From: a virus
DNA length: 40,843 bases
Strand: one strand, 5' to 3'
IMG/VR virus record: IMGVR_UViG_3300045747_000329
Span: 1-40,843 of that record
This document shows, piece after piece, positions 1 through 6,438 of this stretch. The position numbers were made by a program, and so were the translations under genes. The stretch's first letter is position 1. The number at the start of each line of letters is the position of its first letter. The notes beneath the pieces are model-generated. The model was not told the DNA's origin. It was given only the letters and a program-made list of their open reading frames with translations, and ran no database searches.

Positions 1-837
1 GAATTCATGGTGCTTACACGTCTTCGTGAACCAGAAAATTCTAACATCTTTGCTAAGATGAAAGTTTATAACGGCGAGAACGTTAAAGACACAATGCCAT
101 CCTCTAAGCCTTACGATGAATATAAAGAAGCAGCGGGTATCGACGAAGGTATGACGGGACTATCTACTCGTTTTGGCTTCAAGCTTATCTCTCAAACATA
201 CAACCTACGCCCTGAAGAAATTCAAGCTAACCCAATCGACTTAATGTTCGTATTGGAAGAAGCTCTTAAGCGTGAACACCTTCCTAAAGAAAGTTACGAA
301 ACATATTTGACTTACATTAAGCAGTGGGTTCAGCCTCGCTACTTTGAGTTCATCGACAAAGAACTTCGTATTGCTTACCTTGAAAGCTACTCTGATTTCG
401 GTCAGACAATGTTTGAACGTTACTGCTTGTTTGCAGAAGCCTGGCTTGATGAAACAACCGTTCGCGATCCAGAAACTCACACCCTTCTCAATCGCGAAAA
501 CTTGAATGCTAAGTTAGAAGAAACCGAAAAGGCAGCAGGCATTGTGAATGCTAAGGATTTCCGTAATGACATCATTCACTACACACTTCGCTATCGTTCT
601 AAGAATGAAGGCAAGATGCCAAAGTGGAATGCATACGAGAAAATCAAGATCGTTATCGAAAAGAAAATGTTCACTGCTACAACGGAGATCATGCCAATCG
701 TATCCTTTGCTCCAAAAGGTTCAACAGAAGAACAGAAGAAGCATGATGACTTTGTGGATCGTATGCGTACAAAGGGTTATACAGACCGCCAAATCCGCAC
801 TCTTGTAGATTGGTGGATGGCGAACCGGAAAACTTAG
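1..837 (+). CDS. prkA: PrkA/YeaG family serine protein kinase, C-terminal part (5' truncated by window)
   Basis: The reading frame is open from base 1, so this is the last 278 residues of a longer protein; the family is about 640 aa (E. coli YeaG). The visible part contains strongly YeaG-like stretches: RLREPENSNIFAKMKVY near the start, GLSTRFGFK, AYLESYSDFGQTMF, AAGIVNAKDFRN, YEKIKIVIEKKMF and the end DRMRTKGYTDRQIRTLVDWW. This is the C-terminal PrkA domain that follows the AAA-like kinase core, which lies outside the window. In enterobacteria YeaG acts with YeaH during stress and nitrogen starvation. Here yeaH and spoVR homologues lie directly downstream on the same strand, which supports the assignment. 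The phage role is not known; modulation of host stress physiology is an inference. Confidence 0.93.
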   Translation, partial: EFMVLTRLREPENSNIFAKMKVYNGENVKDTMPSSKPYDEYKEAAGIDEGMTGLSTRFGFKLISQTYNLRPEEIQANPIDLMFVLEEALKREHLPKESYETYLTYIKQWVQPRYFEFIDKELRIAYLESYSDFGQTMFERYCLFAEAWLDETTVRDPETHTLLNRENLNAKLEETEKAAGIVNAKDFRNDIIHYTLRYRSKNEGKMPKWNAYEKIKIVIEKKMFTATTEIMPIVSFAPKGSTEEQKKHDDFVDRMRTKGYTDRQIRTLVDWWMANRKT

Positions 838-845
838 GAGATAAT

Positions 846-1088
846 ATGAACACACTAGAACTAGAAGCACCTACAGATTTGGACCATGAAAATGGTCCGT
901 GGATGGTTCAGGAATGGCCAAACATCAAGCCTGGAATGTCTAATAGGGTTGTTCTTTTATCAGAAGATTTCTGCCATGATGCTTCATTGGAAATTCATGG
1001 TGACTTTGCTGACTATTATCAGAAGGTTCAATATGCCCATAGGCTAGCTGCGAGAATGAATACCATTCCACCAGAAACAAAGGACTGA
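846..1088 (+). CDS. Small acidic hypothetical protein (80 aa)
   Basis: I chose the ATG at 846 because an AGGAG ribosome-binding site overlaps the stop codon of the kinase gene (835-841) at normal spacing. A longer reading from 810 would run inside the kinase gene and has no such site. The product is acidic and soluble, with no membrane segment or recognisable motif, and it has a W-rich stretch (GPWMVQEWPN). It lies between the prkA-like and yeaH-like genes, so it is co-transcribed with the kinase module. I do not recognise a family. Confidence 0.7.
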   Translation: MNTLELEAPTDLDHENGPWMVQEWPNIKPGMSNRVVLLSEDFCHDASLEIHGDFADYYQKVQYAHRLAARMNTIPPETKD

Positions 1089-1089
1089 C

Positions 1090-1563
1090 ATGCTGCTGTT
1101 TGAAATAGGGGACACTAGATTAGATATGAAGTGGACTACTAGTGGCAATGAACATCATACCTCATTTATGTTTGCTGGTGAAAAATATTTCATATCTGCA
1201 GTTCATGATAAGTTTGATGGTATCCCAGCAGTTGAAGTTTATTTTTCTATATCAAAGGATGGTAGACCTTCTTTAGAAATGACCAATTTATTTAAAAATG
1301 AATTTCAGATTATAAGTATTGTGAGTAATGCAATTAGGGAAAAATTTAACAATGAAGATGTAATTTGGTTTTCTGCTAAGTATGCAGCAGATAAGGAAAA
1401 AACAGAACATAGAGCACAAGCATATTCTAAAATTAGTTCACGAATTGCTAGAGCAGATGGATATTTTAAGGTAAGCGGGAAAATCGGAAATGATCACATT
1501 TTCATTCTGTATAGAAATATCAATATTAAAGAAAAAATTAATTCTTACTTAGGAATAACATAA
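1090..1563 (+). CDS. Hypothetical protein (157 aa) in the kinase module
   Basis: The ATG lies 1 nt after the previous stop and has AAGGA upstream. The stop overlaps the next start (TAATG, 1563), so it is translationally coupled to the YeaH gene. The protein has alternating hydrophobic strands in its N-terminal half (LLFEIGDTRLDMKW, FMFAGEKYFISAV) and a basic C-terminal half. No signal peptide or catalytic motif is visible. Base composition is more A+T-rich than the flanking yeaH and prkA genes, which fits a phage-acquired accessory gene. I cannot assign a function. Confidence 0.72.
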   Translation: MLLFEIGDTRLDMKWTTSGNEHHTSFMFAGEKYFISAVHDKFDGIPAVEVYFSISKDGRPSLEMTNLFKNEFQIISIVSNAIREKFNNEDVIWFSAKYAADKEKTEHRAQAYSKISSRIARADGYFKVSGKIGNDHIFILYRNINIKEKINSYLGIT

Positions 1564-2900
1564 TGTCCTTTATTTTAATCGATAGGCGAACAGTTGGTAA
1601 AGGAAAATCTCTTCCTAATCGAGAAAAACTTATCAAGAGAATAAAGTCCTTTATCAAATCGTCGATGCCACAGAATGTTGGAGCAGGAGCTCAGGCAGTT
1701 GGTGGACATTCTAATGTTAGCAGTCCAGTAAAAATTTCTGGTAAAGCACTAGAAGAACCGTATTTTGCTTACGCAAGGGATGGTGAACGTACTTTAATTA
1801 TCATTGGTAATACAGAGTATAACCGTGGCGATGAAATTGAATTACCTTCTGAAGAAAAATCTTCTGGCGGTGGTGGACCAGGAGATAGAGGTGAAGATGA
1901 TTTTGTTATCAATGTAGCAAAGGATGAATTTTTCGATTTGTTCTTTGAGGATTGTGAACTACCAAATCTAACACACGAAAAATACACTGAGAAATCTGAC
2001 AATACTCAGCAGCCCGCAGGATTTTCTACGAACGGAACCCCAGCTCAACTAAGTATCATTCGAACTTTCAAACAAGCTTTGGGTAGAAGGAAAGCATTAA
2101 CGGGTCCTTACCTAGAAGAAAAGGAAGCACTTGAAACAGAACTATTACTGCTTACAAAAAGTCTCCCAATAGTAAAAGAAGTTGGGCAGTTACTTCCTGC
2201 AGAAATTCGCATTGCAGAAATTGAGGTTCGTTTAGAAGAACTTGCTAACAAGTTTATCTACCTTGACAACTTCGATAAATCAGACTTACGATATCGCAAG
2301 AAAGAACCAAAACCTCTTAAGACGGTTGATGCTGTTCTTATTATGGTCATGGATATTTCTGGGTCAATGGGCGAAAATGAAAAGACTATTGCACGTAGAT
2401 GGTTTGCTTTGATGTATGCATTTATCAAACGTAGATACGAACGTACAGAATTGGTATTCATCGCCCATACTGATGAAGCATTTGAAATGAGTGAAGATGA
2501 TTTCTTTAGTACTCGTGTAAATGGTGGCACTAGTGTATCCCCAGCTCTAAAGATGGTAAGCAATATCGTCAAAGAACGGTATAACCCAAATGAAACAAAT
2601 ATCTATGTGTCACATGCAAGTGATGGGGATAACTGGCCAATGGATAATGATGCTGTAATAGCAGAAATGAGTGGTCCAGGGTATCTTGTTGATAAACTTC
2701 AGATGTTTAGTTATGTAGAAGTTGGTAAAAAGTATGCACTATTCTTTGGTAATAAAGAAAGACCAGATACAAATCTTTGGTGTGCATATGAAGAAGCACA
2801 GGGAAATGTAGAGAAGAATAAAATGGTTCTATCCATTATTGAAACAGCAGATGACTGCTACGAGATTTTTAAACGGGTTTTTAAGAAGAAGAAGTCTTAG
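1563..2900 (+). CDS. yeaH: YeaH family protein (DUF444, von Willebrand A-like)
   Basis: The protein is 445 aa against about 427 in E. coli YeaH. It has the family layout: a start with FILIDRR, a Gly/acidic linker around residues 101-112 (SGGGGPGDRGEDD), and a C-terminal vWA-like domain. The MIDAS motif is DISGSMG (D264, S266, S268), with T323 in NGGTSVSPALK and D354/D356 in SHASDGDNW, so the metal site looks intact. YeaH is the usual partner of the PrkA/YeaG kinase and is normally encoded beside it, as here. Its last 20 nt overlap the 3' end of an antisense homing endonuclease gene, so the final residues (KKKKS) may have been reshaped by that insertion. Confidence 0.95.
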   Translation: MSFILIDRRTVGKGKSLPNREKLIKRIKSFIKSSMPQNVGAGAQAVGGHSNVSSPVKISGKALEEPYFAYARDGERTLIIIGNTEYNRGDEIELPSEEKSSGGGGPGDRGEDDFVINVAKDEFFDLFFEDCELPNLTHEKYTEKSDNTQQPAGFSTNGTPAQLSIIRTFKQALGRRKALTGPYLEEKEALETELLLLTKSLPIVKEVGQLLPAEIRIAEIEVRLEELANKFIYLDNFDKSDLRYRKKEPKPLKTVDAVLIMVMDISGSMGENEKTIARRWFALMYAFIKRRYERTELVFIAHTDEAFEMSEDDFFSTRVNGGTSVSPALKMVSNIVKERYNPNETNIYVSHASDGDNWPMDNDAVIAEMSGPGYLVDKLQMFSYVEVGKKYALFFGNKERPDTNLWCAYEEAQGNVEKNKMVLSIIETADDCYEIFKRVFKKKKS

Positions 2901-3579
2901 ACCACCTTAATTTTGCTTTCTCGCTCATTTTAGCAATTGTTTCTGGAGAATGTTTTTTGCCCATCATTGATTTTGCTTGCTTAGCCCGTGCTTCTTTACT
3001 ATGAGACTTTTTCGATGCTCTTTCAAATACTTCTTGTTGTGCTGCACTTCTAGGTTTATTTTTCGCAGCAATGGACATTTTTTCACACGCTTCTTTTGAC
3101 TTAGGTTTTCCCTTTTGAGCGATGGACATTTTCTCTAAAGTTTCTTTTGATTTTATTTTCCCAGTATTTGCTTTTTTAATTGCTTCAATATGCCAATCTT
3201 CGAGTTTTTTATTTTTATGAGCAAGTCCAATTTTGATTTTGCTTTCAGTAGAGTGTTTAGCACCAGTCCAATCATTTGCTCTCTTTAAATGATTGTAAAG
3301 AATACCTCCCTCATCATAATCTCTTCTACCGTATTTTGTTATTAAGTCTTCTTCAATTAACAGTGCTTCTTCGGAAGTTAGATTTTCTTTTATTTTTTCA
3401 ATGATAGGAATTAAACCCAATGACCTTAGTTGATTTAGTTTTGCTGTCCAGTGAGAATTTGTCGTGCGCTTACCCTGACAAATTAATTTCCAATGGTCAT
3501 TTAACCTGTCTCTTTGACCCTTACCGATATACAGGGGTAAATTTGTTTCAGGATGAATATACTGATAGACATAATACAT
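2881..3579 (-). CDS. GIY-YIG homing endonuclease with NUMOD-like repeats
   Basis: The product is 232 aa. The N-terminal GIY-YIG nuclease domain shows YVYQYI (residues 3-8), YIGKG (17-21), R23/R25 and the helix LLIEEDLITKYG, whose Glu (76/77) fits the metal-binding residue. This is the layout of free-standing phage Seg-type enzymes. From about residue 105 on there are several SxETxxKMS-like repeats (SKETLEKMS, SKEACEKMS, SPETIAKMS), which resemble NUMOD3 DNA-binding modules. GGAG precedes the ATG. It is antisense to its neighbours, between the yeaH and spoVR homologues, and has its own late promoter core at 3605-3612. It probably cuts at or near this junction in phage relatives that lack it. 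Confidence 0.92.
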   Translation of the reverse strand: MYYVYQYIHPETNLPLYIGKGQRDRLNDHWKLICQGKRTTNSHWTAKLNQLRSLGLIPIIEKIKENLTSEEALLIEEDLITKYGRRDYDEGGILYNHLKRANDWTGAKHSTESKIKIGLAHKNKKLEDWHIEAIKKANTGKIKSKETLEKMSIAQKGKPKSKEACEKMSIAAKNKPRSAAQQEVFERASKKSHSKEARAKQAKSMMGKKHSPETIAKMSEKAKLRWSKTSSS

Positions 3580-3589
3580 TTTAGTTCTC

Positions 3590-3597
3590 CATAAATA
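3590..3597 (+). promoter_or_regulatory. T4-type late promoter core CATAAATA upstream of spoVR
   Basis: CATAAATA matches the NATAAATA late element used by T4-like phages. It is 26 nt before the SpoVR start codon, the same distance seen at several other genes in the window. It faces the opposite-strand element at 3605-3612. Confidence 0.7.
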
Positions 3598-3604
3598 TTA
3601 TAGT

Positions 3605-3612
3605 TATTTATA
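3605..3612 (-). promoter_or_regulatory. T4-type late promoter core TATAAATA upstream of homing endonuclease
   Basis: On the minus strand this is an exact TATAAATA, 25 nt upstream of the GIY-YIG start codon. The predicted start of transcription would fall within a few bases of that of the plus-strand promoter. Confidence 0.72.
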
Positions 3613-3623
3613 AAAAGGATGAT

Positions 3624-5120
3624 ATGAAACCATTAATCACATCTCGTACCGATTGGACACCCGCATTACTGCAGGACATATGGGGACATATAGAAGACAT
3701 TGGCCAAAATGATTTAAAATTAGATTATTATGAACCACAATTCGAAGTAATTTCGGCAGAGCAAATGATTGACGCTTACGCGTCAATCGGGATGCCGGTA
3801 AATTATAGTCATTGGTCATTTGGCAAAGAGTTTCTGAAAAATTGGAACAAATATCAAAAGGGAAGTATGGGACTTGCTTATGAGATTGTCATCAATACAA
3901 ATCCTTGTATAAGTTATTTGATGGAAGAAAATAATGCAGTTACCCAAGCACTTGTTATGGCACACGCAGGCGTTGGTCATGCAGCGGTCTTCAAGAACAA
4001 CTACATGTTTAAGGAATGGACAAGTGCTGGTTCGATTATCGATTATCTAATCTTTGCTAAGAACTATATCCAGGACTGTGAAGCACGATACGGTGCAGAT
4101 GAAGTTGAAATGTTGCTAGATGCAGCTCACACCATTTCTATGCAAGGCGTTGATAAGAGAAAGCGTAAGCATAAAAAGAAGATTAATGAAGAACAACAGG
4201 CGGCGATGGATGTCAAAAAAGCTGATGAGCTTCAGAAAGATTTAGACATCATTATCCAAACAACTTCTATTCAACCGCCTAAGAAAGAACCGACAGAGCA
4301 GGATTTGGATGATGTTGGAGATGAAGAAAATCTGATCTACTTCATCTACAAGAATGCTCCAAACATGAAGAAATGGCAGAGAGAAATTCTTCGTATCGTT
4401 TACAAAATCCGTCAGTACTTCTATCCTCAAGGTCAGGATAAGATTTTGAATGAGGGTATGGCTACCTTCACCCACTTCTACATCATGGATGAGTTGGAAA
4501 AGAAGGGCTTGATTTCAGATGACGCCCAGCTTGCATGGTTACACCTACATTCAAACGTTATCTATCAACCAGACATGCATTCGAAGCATTATAAAGGTGA
4601 TTTCAACCCTTATGCCCTAGGCTTTGATATTCTTAAAGAAGTAAGACGGATATGTTCGGACCCAACGAAAGAAGATGAAGTGTGGTTTCCTGACCTGGTC
4701 GGTAAAGATTGGAGAACTGAAGTCAAGAATGCTGCGTTCGATTATCGAGATGAGAGTTTCATTGAACAGTTTATGTCGCCTACCTTAATGCGTAAGTACA
4801 AGATGATGTCTGTTGAAGTAATGGATGATTTGGGTCTCGTAAAGGATGTCTCAGATGATATCGGTTATTCCCAGATGCGTAGAGATTTTGCTCGTCAGCA
4901 TAACCCGATTAATCATATCCCTGACATCGTTGTTAAGTCCGCGAAAATGACTGGGGATAGAACTCTTACTCTGGAATATCGACCATATATGGGTCGTTCC
5001 TTACATCAGTCCAGTGCAGAGAAAACCCTGGAACATGTTCATCTGCTTTGGGGTTATCCAGTCGAAATTGTTACAATTGATGAGGCTGGGGAATTGACGG
5101 TCATCAAACGGTTGCCATAA
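3624..5120 (+). CDS. spoVR: SpoVR/YcgB family protein
   Basis: The protein is 498 aa, close to full family length (E. coli YcgB about 510). Family signatures include DWTPALLQDIWGHIEDIG at the N-terminus, YYEPQFEVISAEQMIDAYA, MPVNYSHWSFGK, LAYEIVINTNPCISYLMEEN, VMAHAGVGHAAVFKNN, NEGMATFTHFYIMDEL and YNPYALGFDI-like NPYALGFDI. The many conserved His residues fit a metal-site protein, but the biochemical activity of the family is unsettled. AAAGGAT precedes the ATG. In bacteria SpoVR/YcgB co-occurs with PrkA and YeaH, and this phage carries all three in order, split only by the homing endonuclease. It has its own late promoter core at 3590. Confidence 0.95.
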   Translation: MKPLITSRTDWTPALLQDIWGHIEDIGQNDLKLDYYEPQFEVISAEQMIDAYASIGMPVNYSHWSFGKEFLKNWNKYQKGSMGLAYEIVINTNPCISYLMEENNAVTQALVMAHAGVGHAAVFKNNYMFKEWTSAGSIIDYLIFAKNYIQDCEARYGADEVEMLLDAAHTISMQGVDKRKRKHKKKINEEQQAAMDVKKADELQKDLDIIIQTTSIQPPKKEPTEQDLDDVGDEENLIYFIYKNAPNMKKWQREILRIVYKIRQYFYPQGQDKILNEGMATFTHFYIMDELEKKGLISDDAQLAWLHLHSNVIYQPDMHSKHYKGDFNPYALGFDILKEVRRICSDPTKEDEVWFPDLVGKDWRTEVKNAAFDYRDESFIEQFMSPTLMRKYKMMSVEVMDDLGLVKDVSDDIGYSQMRRDFARQHNPINHIPDIVVKSAKMTGDRTLTLEYRPYMGRSLHQSSAEKTLEHVHLLWGYPVEIVTIDEAGELTVIKRLP

Positions 5121-5123
5121 ATA
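5116..5123 (+). promoter_or_regulatory. Late promoter core CATAAATA overlapping the spoVR stop codon
   Basis: An exact CATAAATA includes the TAA of spoVR. It is 65 nt before the next start codon, longer than usual, and lies immediately upstream of a sigma70-type promoter, so the next gene may be served by both early and late transcription. Chance occurrence cannot be excluded. Confidence 0.45.
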
Positions 5124-5125
5124 AG

Positions 5126-5154
5126 TTTACACCTGATTAGTTTTATGGTATAAT
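5126..5154 (+). promoter_or_regulatory. Strong sigma70 promoter (TTTACA, 17 bp, extended TATAAT)
   Basis: The -35 box TTTACA (5126-5131) and the -10 box TATAAT (5149-5154) are separated by 17 bp, with TG one base before the -10 (5146-5147), making an extended -10. Transcription would start near 5161 and give a leader of about 28 nt before the glycine-zipper gene. Confidence 0.85.
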
Positions 5155-5188
5155 TACACCATAAATGGTAACCTTAAAGGAAAATTGT

Positions 5189-5776
5189 ATGTTTAAATTC
5201 TCTGCTCTTGTATTGGCACTTTCTGTCACGTCTGTTATGGCACAACCTGTCAATAACTATCTCCCCGATGTCAATGAACGTATGCCGGATGGTGCTTCTG
5301 GTCCCGGTATTGTTCACACCCAGCGAGTTTATGGTCGAGTTATCTCGGTCGGTAATCCTGTAATGAAGAGTGTTGCAACTGGTAAGTCCTGCTATCCAGT
5401 CAATTCGGTTCAACCTCAATACCAGGAACAAAGCGGGTCTTCAGTGAATGCTGGAACAATCATTGGCATGATTGCTGGTGGTATCGTTGGTAATCAAGTT
5501 GGTGGTGGACAGGGTAAAACTGCTGCTACTGCCTTAGGTGCTGCTACTGGTGCATTGGTCGGTAACAACATGAACCAACAACAAAATCAAGCTTCTCGCA
5601 ATCAGTACCAGCCAAATCAACAGCAATGCGAAACCACATACGAACAACGTATCGTTGGTTACTCATTCGTTGTCGAATACAACCAACTTCAAATGCAAGG
5701 TTTCATGAACCGTCAGCCTCAACTCGGTGAACAAGTTCAAGTTATCGTTCGAAGCACATACTTCCCAGGTAACTAA
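5189..5776 (+). CDS. Secreted glycine-zipper protein
   Basis: I chose the ATG at 5189 because AAAGG lies 8 nt upstream and it starts a classic signal peptide (MFKFSALVLALSVTSVMAQ, cleavage after VMA). There is no lipobox Cys, so it is probably periplasmic rather than a lipoprotein. The mature protein (about 177 aa) has a glycine-zipper 2TM segment (GTIIGMIAGGIVGNQVGGG, then TAATALGAATGALVGNNM), a Gln/Asn-rich linker and a C-terminal region with CETTYEQRIVGYSFVVEY. Two Cys (in GKSCYPV and QQQCETT) may pair. The closest look is the host 17-kDa antigen/SlyB-like envelope family, which suggests acquisition from a bacterial host. It has its own sigma70 promoter and terminator, a typical phage moron arrangement. 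An envelope or superinfection role is inference. Confidence 0.85.
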   Translation: MFKFSALVLALSVTSVMAQPVNNYLPDVNERMPDGASGPGIVHTQRVYGRVISVGNPVMKSVATGKSCYPVNSVQPQYQEQSGSSVNAGTIIGMIAGGIVGNQVGGGQGKTAATALGAATGALVGNNMNQQQNQASRNQYQPNQQQCETTYEQRIVGYSFVVEYNQLQMQGFMNRQPQLGEQVQVIVRSTYFPGN

Positions 5777-5793
5777 CCAAATCTAACTCAGCG

Positions 5794-5818
5794 AAAAGGG
5801 CTTCTTAGAAGCCCTTTT
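5794..5818. terminator. Bidirectional intrinsic terminator
   Basis: A perfect 11-bp stem AAAAGGGCTTC / GAAGCCCTTTT with a 3-nt loop (TTA). It ends in a T run when read on either strand. It sits between the converging glycine-zipper gene and the minus-strand membrane protein gene, so it can serve both. Confidence 0.92.
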
Positions 5819-5835
5819 CTTATGCTCGGAATAAG

Positions 5836-6351
5836 TTAATCAACCCATTTTAAACCGAGTGTTGGTGCAGAACGGAAAGTTCCGTCTAACATTGCATAGA
5901 CTTTGTATCCAAGGATAAATTTAACTTTACCCATTACCTTGGTGTACTTCCATATAGTCCCATAAACATCGGTGCGTTCCCACAAGCCTTCTACGCGTTC
6001 TGGGGCATAGTCAGAAGTCTGTGAACCCATCCAAACAGCAAGACCCATAACCTGATTTCTTAGACCCATCCAGTACCAAGCACAGACATTTTTCCCATGC
6101 TTGTCGAAAACGGATTTGACTTCAGGAATAGCGAGGTCGCCAGGTAGACGGTTATCAGGTGTCTGAAACCAGGACAACCACCAAGGCAGGTCACCCATGT
6201 AGGTTGGGACTGGTGGAAGAGTTCGTTGAGGTTGAGTAGTAATCTTATCATCCCACTTAATGAAAGGAATGGTAAAGATGACTAAGATTGGAGCAATGAT
6301 ACTTAAGAGAATAAGTAAGAGCCCCTGAATTGCAACTTTGATGTAGCGCAT
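5836..6351 (-). CDS. Membrane-anchored phage protein (DUF7338-like), 171 aa
   Basis: AAGGAG lies before the ATG and an exact late promoter core lies 22 nt further upstream. Residues 6-31 form one hydrophobic segment (GLLLILLSIIAPILVIF), followed by a Pro-rich linker and a soluble domain with LPGDLAIPEV, a WYWMGLRNQVMG stretch and a GYKVY near the end. This layout (N-terminal membrane segment, LPGD, then W-Y-W-x-x-R-N) is that of a small protein common in large phages. I recall it as DUF7338, with moderate certainty on the number. Function is unknown. It shares a terminator with the opposing glycine-zipper gene. Confidence 0.78.
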   Translation of the reverse strand: MRYIKVAIQGLLLILLSIIAPILVIFTIPFIKWDDKITTQPQRTLPPVPTYMGDLPWWLSWFQTPDNRLPGDLAIPEVKSVFDKHGKNVCAWYWMGLRNQVMGLAVWMGSQTSDYAPERVEGLWERTDVYGTIWKYTKVMGKVKFILGYKVYAMLDGTFRSAPTLGLKWVD

Positions 6352-6373
6352 ATAATTCTCCTTGTAATAGCAA

Positions 6374-6381
6374 TATTTATA
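6374..6381 (-). promoter_or_regulatory. T4-type late promoter core TATAAATA
   Basis: An exact TATAAATA on the minus strand, 22 nt upstream of the start codon of the membrane-anchored protein. It is back to back with the plus-strand element at 6401. Confidence 0.75.
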
Positions 6382-6400
6382 GATTGCTGATTACCTAAAA

Positions 6401-6408
6401 GATAAATA
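6401..6408 (+). promoter_or_regulatory. Late promoter core GATAAATA upstream of methyltransferase-GT25 gene
   Basis: GATAAATA fits the N-ATAAATA pattern and is 30 nt upstream of the ATG at 6439, which lacks an obvious ribosome-binding site. It is divergent from the element at 6374-6381. Confidence 0.6.
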
Positions 6409-6438
6409 CCCCATAGTAACTATTATCGCATAATAAAC

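Noticed and set aside
1-6. EcoRI site GAATTC at the very start, as a possible cloning boundary
   Set aside because: The reading frame runs through it with PrkA-like sequence, and nothing else suggests vector or ligation. It is probably chance or just the window cut.
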